A stretch of DNA of 64,000 nucleotides. Source: Owenweeksia sp. GTDB lineage: Bacteria > Bacteroidota > Bacteroidia > Flavobacteriales > Schleiferiaceae. The position numbers and the translations under genes were made by a program. The stretch lies in contig JANQPD010000030.1 in the NCBI GenBank assembly GCA_028285465.1, positions 141,673 through 205,672 on the forward strand, read 5' to 3'. The notes beneath the pieces were generated by a model. The model had not been told where the DNA came from. It saw nothing but the letters and a program-made list of their open reading frames with translations, and ran no database searches. Below, in pieces: positions 21,412-30,802 of this stretch (within the stretch, counting starts at the first letter, position 1; the number at the start of each line of letters is the position of its first letter).

Positions 21412-23805
21412 ATGAACACTTCTACTCCTTCTTTACTCAGATTTTTCTGTTTATCTCTTATTTTTTCCCTGCTCTTTCTTCCCGGTAAGACTTTTGCACA
21501 AACGATCAACATCCCTGCCGGTTCGGGCCCTACTATTTCAAATATCCTGGGCGGGCAGTTAACTGATATTTCCGACGCCCCTTACCAGATCTCTATAGAG
21601 GGCAGCAGCGGAAATCACTATTGCGGAGGCTCGATCATTGCCGACCGCTGGATACTTACGGCCGCCCATTGCCTCCAGGGTCAATCCACGTCAAATGTAT
21701 ATGTGCATGCGGGCAGTACCGATCAAACCAATAACAGCGTAGGACAGGTAATACAGGCGCAGACCCTGCATATACACCCAGGCTACAACGCTTCTACCCT
21801 GGAAAATGATGTAGCTTTGATCTACCTGTCGCAAGCTTTGCAGTTTAACCATAATGTAATGCCTATTACGATTGCGGATTCCTGTAATACAGATACGGCC
21901 GAGGTAAACGGCAGTGCCGGGATCAGTGCTTTTTTAACGGGCTGGGGCATCACCTGTAACAGCTGCCCCGTAGCCATAGATCTGCAAGGGGCTACCATGC
22001 CTTTGATCTCCCAAAGCAGTGCCATGGCAACCAATATTAGCTATAACGCCAGCTACACCAATAACATATCCAATAACATGATCGCGTTTTACGATCCGGG
22101 TACAGGTGCAGGACCGGGCGACAGCGGGGGACCTGCAGTTTTAGACAACAACGGCAACCTTATTAATTTAGGGGCATCCAGCTGGGGCTACTGGCCAAAA
22201 GACCAGGTGCCTACCGTATATGCGAATATCCGGAATTATGCCGGATGGATCAACGGCATTAGTGGTGTGCCTTTGAGTTCGTCAACGCTTGACCTGTATA
22301 TGAAGGACCGCCCCTGGGATATGGGGGCAGAAGCCAGTGGCGTGTGGCCATCCTGGGTGAGCGAGGACATCTGGGTGCGCAAGACAAACGATGGGCTTCC
22401 CGGGCATCAAAATCCCGAATACTATGCCCTGGCCGGAAACTACAACTACGTATACGTAAGAGTACGCAATAAGAGCTGTGTTACGTCAAACGGAAACGAG
22501 GTATTGAAATTGTATTGGGCCAAGGCAGCTACGGCTCTTTCCTGGCCAAATCACTGGAACGGCACTATGACCTCCGGTGGCCACCCCCTGGGGGATGAAA
22601 TCGGGCAAGTAACCCTGCCTCCCATAGAACCGGGTGATGCATACATCGCTTCTTTTCAGTGGCAACCGCCCAACCCGAATAATTACGTAGGCCTGTATGG
22701 TACCGATCCCGTTTTCTTTGCGGAAGAACCGCATCACTTCTGCCTGTTGGCCAGGATGGAGTCTTCCGTAGACGTTATGACCTTCCCCGAAACCAGTGAT
22801 CTTTCTTCCAACGTGCTCAACAACAACAACATTGTTTGGAAAAACCTCACGGTAGTGGATAGCAACGTCAACAATATTGCCCCGGGAGGTTGGAATATAG
22901 GAGGGGGTACCATCATGATCGGAGACGCCTGGGCAGATGTAGACCGCACCTTCCACATTGAGTTTAGAAATCCTGACTTTTATGAGGGCACCCCAATCAC
23001 TGCTGAAGCTGAAGTGTTGGTTACCTTGGCTTCAGATACCTGGGACAAGTGGGCCGAGGCCGGTTATGCAGGCCAAAACGTCCGCATCCATGATGCGGAT
23101 CAAAGACAATTGATCATTACCGAAAGCCCTGCCCGCATGGAAAACCTGGAGTTCTCCGATATGGAACGCACGGCCATACACGTAGGCTTTAACTTCAACG
23201 GTGAAAAACAAGATCAGCTGATCGGACGTTCTTTTGAGTACGAAGTCGTTCAGTTGAGGCGCTCGGACGGCAGGGTAATGGGCGGAGAGCAGTACAGGGT
23301 AAACATCATTGCCCCTCCTGAATTCTATGCCGATGCCGGACCCGATGTGTCCATAAACCAGGGGGAATCCGCTACCCTTACCGCTGTCGATATGGGAGAT
23401 CAGGTGAGATACTACTGGTTTAACCCGGCAGGAGACCTGGTAGGAACCGATATTTCGATACAGGTGAGCCCGGAAGAAACGTCAATCTATAGGTTACAAA
23501 TAAGGTCTGACGATGGAAACGAAGACACCGACGAAGTAACGGTTTCCGTTAAAACGCAATGGATTAGCAGCCTGGCCCCTAACCCTGCCGATGAGAGGGT
23601 AACCGTATACTACAACGCGGGAGAAGCCTCAAGCGCAACCCTTGTACTGATACCGGTTTCCGGTGCCGATAGCCAGGAATATCCTGTGGATCCAGCAGAC
23701 AGTGAGTACAGCATTGATGTATCCGACTTCAAACCCGGGGTATATGAAGTGCTGCTGATTTGTGATGGTGACGAAGCAGACAACAGCACCCTTGTAGTAC
23801 AATAA
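21412..23805 (+). CDS. Secreted trypsin-like (S1) serine protease with T9SS C-terminal domain
   Basis: HYCGGSIIADRWILTAAHC, NDVALIYL, GPGDSGGPAV (His/Asp/Ser triad); SSLAPNPADERVTVYY...FKPGVYEVLLICDGDEADNSTLVVQ. Confidence 0.93.
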   Translation: MNTSTPSLLRFFCLSLIFSLLFLPGKTFAQTINIPAGSGPTISNILGGQLTDISDAPYQISIEGSSGNHYCGGSIIADRWILTAAHCLQGQSTSNVYVHAGSTDQTNNSVGQVIQAQTLHIHPGYNASTLENDVALIYLSQALQFNHNVMPITIADSCNTDTAEVNGSAGISAFLTGWGITCNSCPVAIDLQGATMPLISQSSAMATNISYNASYTNNISNNMIAFYDPGTGAGPGDSGGPAVLDNNGNLINLGASSWGYWPKDQVPTVYANIRNYAGWINGISGVPLSSSTLDLYMKDRPWDMGAEASGVWPSWVSEDIWVRKTNDGLPGHQNPEYYALAGNYNYVYVRVRNKSCVTSNGNEVLKLYWAKAATALSWPNHWNGTMTSGGHPLGDEIGQVTLPPIEPGDAYIASFQWQPPNPNNYVGLYGTDPVFFAEEPHHFCLLARMESSVDVMTFPETSDLSSNVLNNNNIVWKNLTVVDSNVNNIAPGGWNIGGGTIMIGDAWADVDRTFHIEFRNPDFYEGTPITAEAEVLVTLASDTWDKWAEAGYAGQNVRIHDADQRQLIITESPARMENLEFSDMERTAIHVGFNFNGEKQDQLIGRSFEYEVVQLRRSDGRVMGGEQYRVNIIAPPEFYADAGPDVSINQGESATLTAVDMGDQVRYYWFNPAGDLVGTDISIQVSPEETSIYRLQIRSDDGNEDTDEVTVSVKTQWISSLAPNPADERVTVYYNAGEASSATLVLIPVSGADSQEYPVDPADSEYSIDVSDFKPGVYEVLLICDGDEADNSTLVVQ

Positions 23806-23813
23806 ACAAAATT

Positions 23814-23851
23814 ACCCGGGCTTTGCTTTGCCGGCAAAGCAAAGCCCGGGT
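23814..23851. repeat. Perfect 38-nt palindrome (19-nt arms, no loop)
   Basis: ACCCGGGCTTTGCTTTGCC|GGCAAAGCAAAGCCCGGGT read directly. Confidence 0.97.
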
Positions 23852-23866
23852 TTAAAAGCCAATGCT

Positions 23867-24499
23867 ATGATCCGAACGTCTTTCGTGATAACCGCTTTTC
23901 TGCTGGTTCACCTTTTACCCGGGCAGATCTCTATTACTTCTGTTGACATCATCAAATCGGATAGCCTGGATTCGTTTTACCTATCCCTGCAGCTGCCCGA
24001 CCTGGATTTAAAAAAAGTCGAGCTCGTCTCGCTAAATGACGGAGAAAACACCCAGGTGTACAGCTTCTACTTTAGCGGCTGCCCGCTCTCCCAGCTCATT
24101 ACCTACTTTGATACAACGATGGAGATCTCTGCTCCCCCCCCTTACCGCCTGGTCATTTACACCGTATACGATACCACAAAACACTGCTCTTTTCCTTCAA
24201 GCCCGCTGGTTACGGATAGCGTCATGCTCTCTTCTGCCGCTATAGGCAGTATAGAAAACCGAATAGCCCCCAGGCTGTTCTCACTATCGCCCAATCCGGC
24301 CGATGACCTGATCCGGCTTCAGTTTAAGGCGAACACAGACATCACACAGATCGAACTGCTGGATGTACAAGGAAAGGTACTGAACACCTATGCCCCGGAT
24401 ACTCGCCTGTTAAAGACCCATGACCTGCCGAAAGGGACCTATTTCATAAAAGTGCATGGTAAGAAAGGCCACCTTATACGTAAGGTAATCGTGCAGTAA
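23867..24499 (+). CDS. Small secreted T9SS sorting-domain protein
   Basis: Start at MIRTSFVITAFLLVHLLPG; C-terminal LFSLSPNPADDLIRLQF...HDLPKGTYFIKVHGKKGHLIRKVIVQ. Confidence 0.83.
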   Translation: MIRTSFVITAFLLVHLLPGQISITSVDIIKSDSLDSFYLSLQLPDLDLKKVELVSLNDGENTQVYSFYFSGCPLSQLITYFDTTMEISAPPPYRLVIYTVYDTTKHCSFPSSPLVTDSVMLSSAAIGSIENRIAPRLFSLSPNPADDLIRLQFKANTDITQIELLDVQGKVLNTYAPDTRLLKTHDLPKGTYFIKVHGKKGHLIRKVIVQ

Positions 24500-24859
24500 A
24501 AAGGGAAAAACAAATAGTGGTTGAAACCTACTCTTTGCTTAGCTCTACACTTCAAGAGATTTTACTAAGGTTATTTCCCTTCCGCAACTCTACCGTGTAA
24601 GGGACCATGTGAAAGCTACTCGTATATAAGCTCCTCATTAAGGGATCGGCTCACATTTGCTGTAACCAGTACTGACGTAGCATGCTTCTTGTTTTCTCAT
24701 CCGTTTGTGCATGTCTTTTCGCATGCATGCCAATGGCCTGGGGTACGCGGTGTAGGGCTTTGGGGCTGTATACATGCTTACCGAAACGGAGCTGGTTAAG
24801 AACCCTGAGCTTTCGGAAGCCGCCCCCGCCCTACCTTTTATGCCTATTGTGGCAGACCG

Positions 24860-25342
24860 CTATTTTATGCTTTTTTTCATGGTCCAGGCAGTCTCTGTTT
24901 CCTCTACAATTTCACAGCCAAGCCGTTTGTAAAGGTTAGCCGCATTATTGGCTTTGTCTACGCTCAACGACAAATGTTCAACCCCAATTTTCTGGTATGC
25001 AGAAGCTATTGCCTTTATCAACTCAGTTCCTATGCCCTTGTTCCGGTATTCGGTTTTGACGGCCATGCTCAATTCCGGTGTGTGGTCGTCCACATAACCA
25101 AATCCTTTGTTCTCTTCCGTGAAAAGGCGCCCCCAGATGGCCCCTACAGCTTGCTCGTCTGCTTCCACCACTAAGGCAATATCAAATTTATCCTTACCCC
25201 AATGGTCAATATACTTTGATAACGACTTATCGGCAATCACCTCCCTGGGTAAGGCTTTATGTCCTTCAGGAACAAAAATCGCTTCGTAGAGCATGTCGGC
25301 TAAAAAGTCTGTTTCTTCTGCTTGTAATTTTCTGATCGTCAT
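24860..25342 (-). CDS. GNAT family N-acetyltransferase
   Basis: LSMAVKTEYRNKGIGTELIKAIASAYQKIGVEHLSLSVDKANNAANLYKRLGCEIV. Confidence 0.92.
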   Translation of the reverse strand: MTIRKLQAEETDFLADMLYEAIFVPEGHKALPREVIADKSLSKYIDHWGKDKFDIALVVEADEQAVGAIWGRLFTEENKGFGYVDDHTPELSMAVKTEYRNKGIGTELIKAIASAYQKIGVEHLSLSVDKANNAANLYKRLGCEIVEETETAWTMKKSIK

Positions 25343-25538
25343 GTTTTTCTAATGCATTCCTGTTAATGGTACCAAACGTGCGCTGACATTTCGCGCTATA
25401 GCTGCCGTTCCTACGAACAACCCACCTATTGAATCGGTAAGCAAACGGGCAATCCCGATCCCGAGCATTACATTTCTATTTACATATTTGTTCGAGCATC
25501 TTATTTCCATGGTGTTTATTATTAGATGTGTAGTAACT

Positions 25539-25586
25539 GTTTGGCTAAGCACAGTAACCTGAAGGACATTGCGCATAGGTTTTGTT
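25539..25586 (-). repeat. Intergenic palindromic repeat R2 (homologous to R1)
   Basis: Minus strand AACAAAACCTATGCGCAATGTCCTTCAGGTTACTGTGCTTAGCCAAAC; aligns with R1. Confidence 0.7.
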
Positions 25587-25596
25587 TGATGCAGTT

Positions 25597-26094
25597 CTAT
25601 TTAATTTCCTTCAGCCCTGCTGCCCTATTTTTCAAATTCCAGATGCCAGCAAGAGGAAAAAGAACAATCCACATAAGCAGTGCCATATCAAAAAAACCGT
25701 CTTTTCTATTTTCTTTCTTTAACCACCTTTTAGAAATTGACCTGCTACGAATTAATTCTGATGCTAAGTAGATAATTAGCCAAACTAATTCTAGGCTGGA
25801 TTCAAAGAATAATAGCTCACCAAAGAAAAAAAGAAGGGTAACAATTGATATGTAAGAAGTTATTCCGGGAAAAGGTACTTTAGTAACTTGGTTTGCTATG
25901 AGCGTTGTGTATAGGATTAAACAAGCTGTAGATATCCATGCACCTATTGCGAATAAGCTTAAAGAAACCCAAAGCTCAAAAGATTTTAAAGTAAAAGCTG
26001 CCGCCATTACTCCAAGAAGCGCTGGGAGCAAAGCAATTGATAGAGCCATATCAGGCTTTAAAGAATAGATCTTTTCTTGAATTGTCCTTCTCAT
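25597..26094 (-). CDS. Hypothetical membrane protein
   Basis: 165-aa ORF with several TM segments (MALSIALLPALLGVMAAAFTL...). Confidence 0.6.
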   Translation of the reverse strand: MRRTIQEKIYSLKPDMALSIALLPALLGVMAAAFTLKSFELWVSLSLFAIGAWISTACLILYTTLIANQVTKVPFPGITSYISIVTLLFFFGELLFFESSLELVWLIIYLASELIRSRSISKRWLKKENRKDGFFDMALLMWIVLFPLAGIWNLKNRAAGLKEIK

Positions 26095-26229
26095 AATTGT
26101 ACCTATCGACTCTGGCTAAAGCTAGTGCAGTAATCATTCAGGTTATAAGTTTACAAGATTAAAGATATAACTTTTGTGCTCTTTCAACTGCTTTGAAACA
26201 TTAGTTTTATACGTTGTTGGGAGTAGTTT

Positions 26230-27183
26230 TTATTTCTTATTGTTGTCTATCCATTTGTAGGATTCCTCAAAAGTATTTTCAGTATCCACAGATACTATTT
26301 CTGGATGAATAGGTCCACCATTGCCTGTTTTATTTCTGTCTGTCATTATACCGCTAGCTATGTTGAATTGAAAACTATCAGGCATTAGTATAGGAGTTAT
26401 GTCTGTTGATACACCATAAGTTGGCTCACCTATCAATCTTGTTTTTGAGTTTCCACGAAAGGCTAAGGCCAGTAATTCACCGGCACTGCCCGTTCTACCG
26501 CCAATGAGAACTGCGGCAGGTAAGGTTTCGTCAAAGGTCCAAACACTATCCGATAGTAAAAGATAGTCGGCATCACTTTTGGCATAGTAGTATTCTTGTG
26601 ATGAACCGTTCGGAAAGAGAGTATAGGCTTTAACACCCCTTCCAAGGATTGGACCTAAACCGGCAAACATGGCAGGAGCCCAGCCTCCATTGTTATACCG
26701 GAGATCAATGATCCACCCGGCCGGCTTCTGTTGGTATAGATTTGAAAGCATGTTCTGGAGGCTGTCGCAATAGTTATCCGCAGCAATAGAATCTCCTCCC
26801 GAAAAACCGTACAGCGAAACAAATGCATATTTCCCATTGATCAGCTTTCCTTGAAACGGAAAAGGATTATTCAGCACCTCCGGATTTTCCCCTTCCAACA
26901 TTTGCACCCACTTTTCCTTTCGCAACACGTAGCTGTGCTTGTCAATAGAGTGTATGGCCTTCTCCAATATATTGTGTAATGCTTCTTGTGATGTAGAGTC
27001 AGACACCGTCAAGAGCAAAGCCTTCTCAAGAGAGTCAAAATTATATGTGGACTGGTAAAGAGAATAATGCTCTAAACTATCAATTGCCTGACTTACATAT
27101 TCCTCCTGGGGGATTGAATCCGGCTGATTTACACAGCTGAGCATACCAAAGCTCAACAAGGGCAGAAGAAACATCTTTTTCAT
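26230..27183 (-). CDS. S41 family (C-terminal processing-like) peptidase lipoprotein
   Basis: Lipobox MLSCVN; GWIIDLRYNNGGWAPAM and LIGGRTGSAGELLALAFRG motifs. Confidence 0.88.
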   Translation of the reverse strand: MKKMFLLPLLSFGMLSCVNQPDSIPQEEYVSQAIDSLEHYSLYQSTYNFDSLEKALLLTVSDSTSQEALHNILEKAIHSIDKHSYVLRKEKWVQMLEGENPEVLNNPFPFQGKLINGKYAFVSLYGFSGGDSIAADNYCDSLQNMLSNLYQQKPAGWIIDLRYNNGGWAPAMFAGLGPILGRGVKAYTLFPNGSSQEYYYAKSDADYLLLSDSVWTFDETLPAAVLIGGRTGSAGELLALAFRGNSKTRLIGEPTYGVSTDITPILMPDSFQFNIASGIMTDRNKTGNGGPIHPEIVSVDTENTFEESYKWIDNNKK

Positions 27184-27198
27184 AAGTAATGCCTGATG

Positions 27199-27252
27199 GT
27201 TTTGCTAAGCGCAGTAGCGTTCCGCAGGACGCTATTGCTTATAGGTTTTGTT
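27199..27252 (-). repeat. Intergenic palindromic repeat R1 (homologous to R2)
   Basis: Minus strand AACAAAACCTATAAGCAATAGCGTCCTGCGGAACGCTACTGCGCTTAGCAAAAC; hairpin AAGC(gc)AGTAGCGT/ACGCTATTGCTT. Confidence 0.7.
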
Positions 27253-27642
27253 GGGGTTTCGTTTTATTTTTTCATTTTTAATGGTGGTTAATACTCCAAG
27301 GAATACCGGAGTCAATAAAATTGCGGTTGCATAAAAGTACATGTTCGCATAAATATTCCATTTAATGAACATAAAAAGGTCGGTTCCTATCATCAATAGA
27401 TATATTCCCAAAGCCATTAGTTGTAGTTTTAAACTTGCCGAACTTCCTGTTCTTGCCAGCTTAATTAATTGAAATACGCGGAAAATCACAGCAACGGTAA
27501 TTCCGATATTTATCAAAACCCTAATCGGTGTTAACTCAAAATAAAATGGGGTCGAGAGTTTTCCGTCAAAACGTCCCCATGCAAAAGCATAAAGTATAAA
27601 TACCAGCAATATAATTTCAAGTATAGTTATCGTTCTTTTCAT
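27232..27642 (-). CDS. Hypothetical membrane protein
   Basis: Start chosen at MKRTITILEIILLVFILYAFAWG; four TM-like segments; 3' end overlaps repeat R1. Confidence 0.6.
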   Translation of the reverse strand: MKRTITILEIILLVFILYAFAWGRFDGKLSTPFYFELTPIRVLINIGITVAVIFRVFQLIKLARTGSSASLKLQLMALGIYLLMIGTDLFMFIKWNIYANMYFYATAILLTPVFLGVLTTIKNEKIKRNPNKTYKQ

Positions 27643-27661
27643 AATGAACCCCAACGTTTGT

Positions 27662-27695
27662 ATAAACGCACCCTGGGTTGCCAGGGTGCGTTTAT
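27662..27695. repeat. Perfect hairpin (15-bp arms, GTTG loop)
   Basis: ATAAACGCACCCTGG-GTTG-CCAGGGTGCGTTTAT. Confidence 0.95.
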
Positions 27696-27776
27696 TTTTA
27701 GTTTCCCCGTCCTGCAATTTACATTTTTCAAAGGACTGCCCACCCCCTATCTTTACCGCCCTTTCACACAGAAAAC

Positions 27777-29912
27777 ATGAGCGCTAGCCTGATCTCTATC
27801 CTTACCCAACAATTGCACCTTCCTTCCTGGCAGGTACAAAACACCATTCAACTGTTTGACGAAGGAGCTACCATTCCTTTTATTGCGCGTTACCGCAAAG
27901 AGAGAACCGGGGGTTTAGACGAAACGCAAGTGGAGGAGATCCAAAAGCAATACAACGGCCTGCAAGAGGTCGAAAAACGCCGGCAAAGCATCATCAAAAG
28001 CATTGCACAGCAAGAGAAGCTCAGCCCGGAGCTATTGGAAAAGCTCAACCACAGCTGGACCCTTACTGCTTTGGAAGACCTGTACCTCCCCTATAAGCCC
28101 AAACGGAAAACAAAAGCGAGCATTGCCCGGGCACAGGGCCTGGAGCCCCTGGCCGGCAACCTGATGAAGCAGCAAAGCGGAGACGTAGAAAGGCTCGCCC
28201 ATCGTTTTTTGAGCCAGGAAGTAGAAAGCATTGCAGATGCCCTGCAAGGTGCCCGCTATATCATAGCTGAATGGATCAATGAACGGGCCTATGCCCGGGA
28301 AAGCTTGCGCAGGCTTTTCCAGCGGGAAGCACAGGTGCTAGCCAAAGCTGTAAAAAAGCAATGGGCAGAAAAACCGGAGGAAGCCCGGAAGTACAGGGAC
28401 TACCAGGCATTCGGTGAGGCCCTGAAGCGCATTCCCAGCCACCGCTACCTGGCCTTGAGGCGGGGAGAAAGCGAGGGCTTTTTAAAGCTGAGCATTGCCC
28501 CGGATACAGACAGGGCGCTGCAAGAGCTGGAGCGCATCTTTATAAAGGGAAATAACGAAGCCAGCAAGCAGGTGCTACAGGCTATTGAGGATGCCTATAA
28601 GCGCTTGTTGCAGCCTTCTTTAGAAACCGAGTGCAGGCAGGCCGCCAAAGCAAAAGCAGATGCAGAAGCGATACGGGTATTTGCCGCCAATTTGCGCCAG
28701 TTGTTGCTTACGCCGCCCATCGGTCCCAAACGGGTGTTGGGAATAGACCCGGGTTTCAGAACCGGATGCAAACTCGTTTGCCTGGATGAAAAAGGCGACT
28801 TGCTACACAATGAGAACATTTACCCGCATCCTCCACAACGCGAGGCCTCCCGTGTAATGAGTAAAATAAACCAGTTGGTAGAAGCCTATAAACTGGAAGC
28901 CATCGCCATTGGCAACGGCACCGCAGGGCGTGAAACCGAAGACCTGGTAAGGAGAATGCGCTTTAAACGGGACGTAGCCGTATACGTGGTAAACGAAGCC
29001 GGGGCCAGTATTTATTCTGCTTCAAAAGTGGCCCGGGAAGAGTTTCCCACCTATGATGTAACTGTGCGTGGTGCCGTGAGCATCGGCCGCAGGTTAATGG
29101 ACCCGCTGGCGGAGTTGGTGAAAATTGACCCAAAGTCTATTGGCGTAGGACAATACCAACACGATGTAGACCAAACCAAACTAAAAGAAAGCCTGGACCG
29201 CACGGTAGAAAGCGTAGTGAACCAGGTAGGCGTAAACCTCAATACCGCCAGTGCTTCTCTTCTGCAGTATGTTTCGGGCATAGGTTCCGGCCTCGCAGAA
29301 AAGATCGTTGCACACCGCCAGGCACACGGGGCCTTCAGTACGCGAGAGGCGCTTAAAGACGTAAGCGGGCTGGGCAATAAGGCATTTGAGCAGGCAGCCG
29401 GTTTCCTGCGCATCCCTGCTGCTAAAAACCCGCTCGACAACAGCGCTGTCCATCCTGAAGCGTATGCCGTAGTAATGCGTATGGCCCGTACGCTTCAACT
29501 TTCGCTGGAAGCACTTGTCGGCAATCAAAAAGCTTTACAAGGCCTGGACCTAAAGGCGTTTGTTACGGAAGGTATCGGGTTGCCCACCCTAGAAGATGTA
29601 GTAAGAGAATTGATCAAGCCCGGACGCGATATCCGGGGTAAAGCCACGGCTTTTGCCTTTGATCCGGGTGTGCGGAAAGTAGAAGACCTTAAACCGGGCA
29701 TGCTGCTAAACGGGCTCGTGAGCAACATCACCAATTTCGGAGCTTTTGTAGACATCGGGGTAAAGCAAGACGGCCTTGTTCACGTTTCCCAGCTGGCAGA
29801 CCGCTTTGTGAGCGACCCGAATGAGGTGGTACACCTCAACCAGCAGGTGCGCGTAAAAGTATTGGAAGTAGACACAGCGCACAAGCGAATACAGTTGAGT
29901 ATGAAAATATAG
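27777..29912 (+). CDS. tex: Tex family RNA-binding protein (YqgF-like, HhH, S1)
   Basis: IPFIARYRKERTGGLDE, VLGIDPGFRTGCKLVCLD, GVGQYQHDVDQTKLKESLD, C-terminal S1 domain. Confidence 0.96.
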   Translation: MSASLISILTQQLHLPSWQVQNTIQLFDEGATIPFIARYRKERTGGLDETQVEEIQKQYNGLQEVEKRRQSIIKSIAQQEKLSPELLEKLNHSWTLTALEDLYLPYKPKRKTKASIARAQGLEPLAGNLMKQQSGDVERLAHRFLSQEVESIADALQGARYIIAEWINERAYARESLRRLFQREAQVLAKAVKKQWAEKPEEARKYRDYQAFGEALKRIPSHRYLALRRGESEGFLKLSIAPDTDRALQELERIFIKGNNEASKQVLQAIEDAYKRLLQPSLETECRQAAKAKADAEAIRVFAANLRQLLLTPPIGPKRVLGIDPGFRTGCKLVCLDEKGDLLHNENIYPHPPQREASRVMSKINQLVEAYKLEAIAIGNGTAGRETEDLVRRMRFKRDVAVYVVNEAGASIYSASKVAREEFPTYDVTVRGAVSIGRRLMDPLAELVKIDPKSIGVGQYQHDVDQTKLKESLDRTVESVVNQVGVNLNTASASLLQYVSGIGSGLAEKIVAHRQAHGAFSTREALKDVSGLGNKAFEQAAGFLRIPAAKNPLDNSAVHPEAYAVVMRMARTLQLSLEALVGNQKALQGLDLKAFVTEGIGLPTLEDVVRELIKPGRDIRGKATAFAFDPGVRKVEDLKPGMLLNGLVSNITNFGAFVDIGVKQDGLVHVSQLADRFVSDPNEVVHLNQQVRVKVLEVDTAHKRIQLSMKI

Positions 29913-29975
29913 CTGTACCTCAGAAAAGCAATACCGAATGCCGCGCACAGGCTTTTAAGCCGGTCCGCTTCTCTC

Positions 29976-30791
29976 CTATTCTTTTTTCCCCGCTGCTTCC
30001 ATAGCCTTGCGCACACTGCCGTGTTTGCGGAGCAAAGCCCCTGCCTCTTCTGCAGAAAGGTGTAGTGCCTCCATGAGCATGCGTGTACCTCGATCGAGCA
30101 GTTTGTGGTTGCTCAGCTGCATATCTACCATGCGGTTGCCCTTTACCCTGCCCAAGCGGATCATTACAGCGGTTGAGAGCATATTGAGGATCAATTTTTG
30201 AGCAGTACCGGCCTTCATGCGCGTGCTGCCCGTTACAAACTCGGGGCCCACCACAGCCACAATGGGATAATCGGCCACGTCAATAAGCGGGGCCTTTTCG
30301 TTACACGTTATACACCCTGTAGCAATCCCCCTATCCTGGCAGTCTTTTAACCCACCTGTAACATAAGGTGTGGTGCCAGAGGCCGCAATGCCGATCACCA
30401 GGTCTTTTTCGGAAACATCAAAAGCTTCCAGGTCTTTAAAAGCCTGTCGGGTATCGTCTTCCGCAAACTCCACTGCTTTTCGTATAGCGCCATCCCCCCC
30501 GGCAATCAAACCGATCACCTGGCCCGGATCTGCCCCAAAGGTTGGTGGCAGTTCGGAGGCATCCAAGATGCCTAAACGCCCGCTGGTACCTGCGCCAATG
30601 TAAAAAATCCGTCCGCCTGCCTTAAGCAGCTCTACCGCTTTTTCAGCCAGGGCTTCTATTTGCGGCAGGGCTTTTTCAACGGCTAGGGGCACAGCCCGGT
30701 CTTCCTGGTTCATGTTGCGCAAGAGGTCTGCCAGAGGCATTTGCTCCAGGTGGTTGTACTTGCTTTCTGATTCCGTGGTTTTTAGGGTCAT
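29976..30791 (-). CDS. murQ: N-acetylmuramic acid 6-phosphate etherase
   Basis: GRIFYIGAGTSGRLGILDASELPPTFG; VVGPEFVTGSTRMKAGTAQKLILNM. Confidence 0.95.
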   Translation of the reverse strand: MTLKTTESESKYNHLEQMPLADLLRNMNQEDRAVPLAVEKALPQIEALAEKAVELLKAGGRIFYIGAGTSGRLGILDASELPPTFGADPGQVIGLIAGGDGAIRKAVEFAEDDTRQAFKDLEAFDVSEKDLVIGIAASGTTPYVTGGLKDCQDRGIATGCITCNEKAPLIDVADYPIVAVVGPEFVTGSTRMKAGTAQKLILNMLSTAVMIRLGRVKGNRMVDMQLSNHKLLDRGTRMLMEALHLSAEEAGALLRKHGSVRKAMEAAGKKE

Positions 30792-30802
30792 CAGCCGTTA
30801 TT

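Noticed and set aside
24769-24860. Plus-strand stretch MLTETELVKNPELSEAAPALPFMPIVADRYFM as a gene fragment
   Set aside because: Protein-like for about 30 aa, but there is no supporting start context and it runs straight into antisense GNAT sequence; cannot be supported.
25349-25510. Small minus-strand ORF MEIRCSNKYVNRNVMLGIGIARLL...
   Set aside because: May be an extra cassette ORF, but it has no family match or ribosome-binding evidence and lies in the structured intergenic region.
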